From Candidatus Acidulodesulfobacterium ferriphilum (GTDB lineage: Bacteria > SZUA-79 > Acidulodesulfobacterales > Acidulodesulfobacteraceae), in contig SGBD01000005.1 in assembly GCA_004195035.1 (NCBI GenBank), positions 1-64,000 on the forward strand: DNA of 64,000 nt, in the 5' to 3' direction. The translations under genes and the position numbers were made by a program. The notes below the pieces were generated by a model. It saw only the letters and a program-made list of their open reading frames with translations. It made no database searches and had not been told where the DNA came from. How positions within the stretch are numbered: position 1 is the first letter of the stretch; each line of letters begins with the position of its first letter. This document shows, piece after piece, positions 63,916 to 64,000 of this stretch.

Positions 63916-64000
63916 ATATAAAAAATCAGTAAAATATAAAAATAAGACAAATTACAAAATTTGTATATACTTATCTAATAAATTATAAATAAAATTTAAT

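Noticed and set aside
63893-63950. Upstream in-frame ATG for rimP giving a membrane-like N-terminus
   Set aside because: The extra 22 residues come from translating a terminator hairpin and its flanks; the RimP fold begins at the downstream ATG.

Overview
This is an AT-rich bacterial window, almost free of mobile DNA. The organism looks Gram-negative: it has a Pal/OmpA lipoprotein, an Mla-type lipid transport set, an RND pump, a TraT-like lipoprotein and an outer-membrane beta-barrel. It probably lives with little oxygen. It carries a split archaeal-type glutamate synthase, an HdrB/HdrC-like Fe-S protein, corrinoid enzymes and a working selenocysteine (Sec) pathway. The mix resembles Deltaproteobacteria-like lineages, but I cannot place the species from sequence alone.

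Layout. Positions 1-441 are the 5' third of a 16S rRNA gene on the minus strand; its promoter overlaps the tyrS stop codon. Minus-strand housekeeping genes follow: tyrS, ymdB-like, rny, fthC, a 6S RNA, zapA and a zapB-like gene. Next come the three glutamate synthase genes behind the Hdr-like gene (5.8-10.9 kb). From 11 to 25 kb lie a PAS/degenerate-GGDEF protein, pgsA, a lytic transglycosylase, cbiC, rlmN, a corrinoid-activase-like protein, selD, mlaD/F/E, an HNH protein, selA, recO, a small transporter and murT. From 25 to 32 kb lie metH (short form), murI, queF, gatD-like, bioF and bioC. Pal, an isolated tiny selenopeptide candidate, a VOC protein and a cupin epimerase follow. The plus-strand block 34.6-45 kb holds a beta-barrel protein, cbpA/cbpM, bioB, ruvX, mltG, traT-like and modABC. 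The minus-strand block 45-64 kb holds xseA, a tetR/MFP/RND/MFS efflux operon and the classical rimP-nusA-infB-rbfA-nrnA-truB-rpsO-pnp-M16 operon.

The most interesting signal is at 33449-33589. It is a 39-codon ORF with a strong ribosome binding site and an in-frame UGA that would encode Sec in a symmetric C-x2-U-x2-C tail. A two-tier hairpin immediately follows and fits the bacterial SECIS pattern. The same window encodes SelA and a SelD that itself has Sec at its catalytic position, with its own SECIS-like hairpin, so the recoding machinery is evidently in use. The peptide's leader-like N-terminus suggests a RiPP-type precursor or a small redox/metal peptide; no maturase lies beside it.

Other regulatory structure includes a ModE-like operator over the modA -10 box, a TetR palindrome filling the spacer of a near-leaderless promoter, a Pho-box-like 11-bp iteron array between metH and murT, and two compact palindromic repeat elements. 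All positions and motifs were read by eye; no alignment, folding or database search was run.
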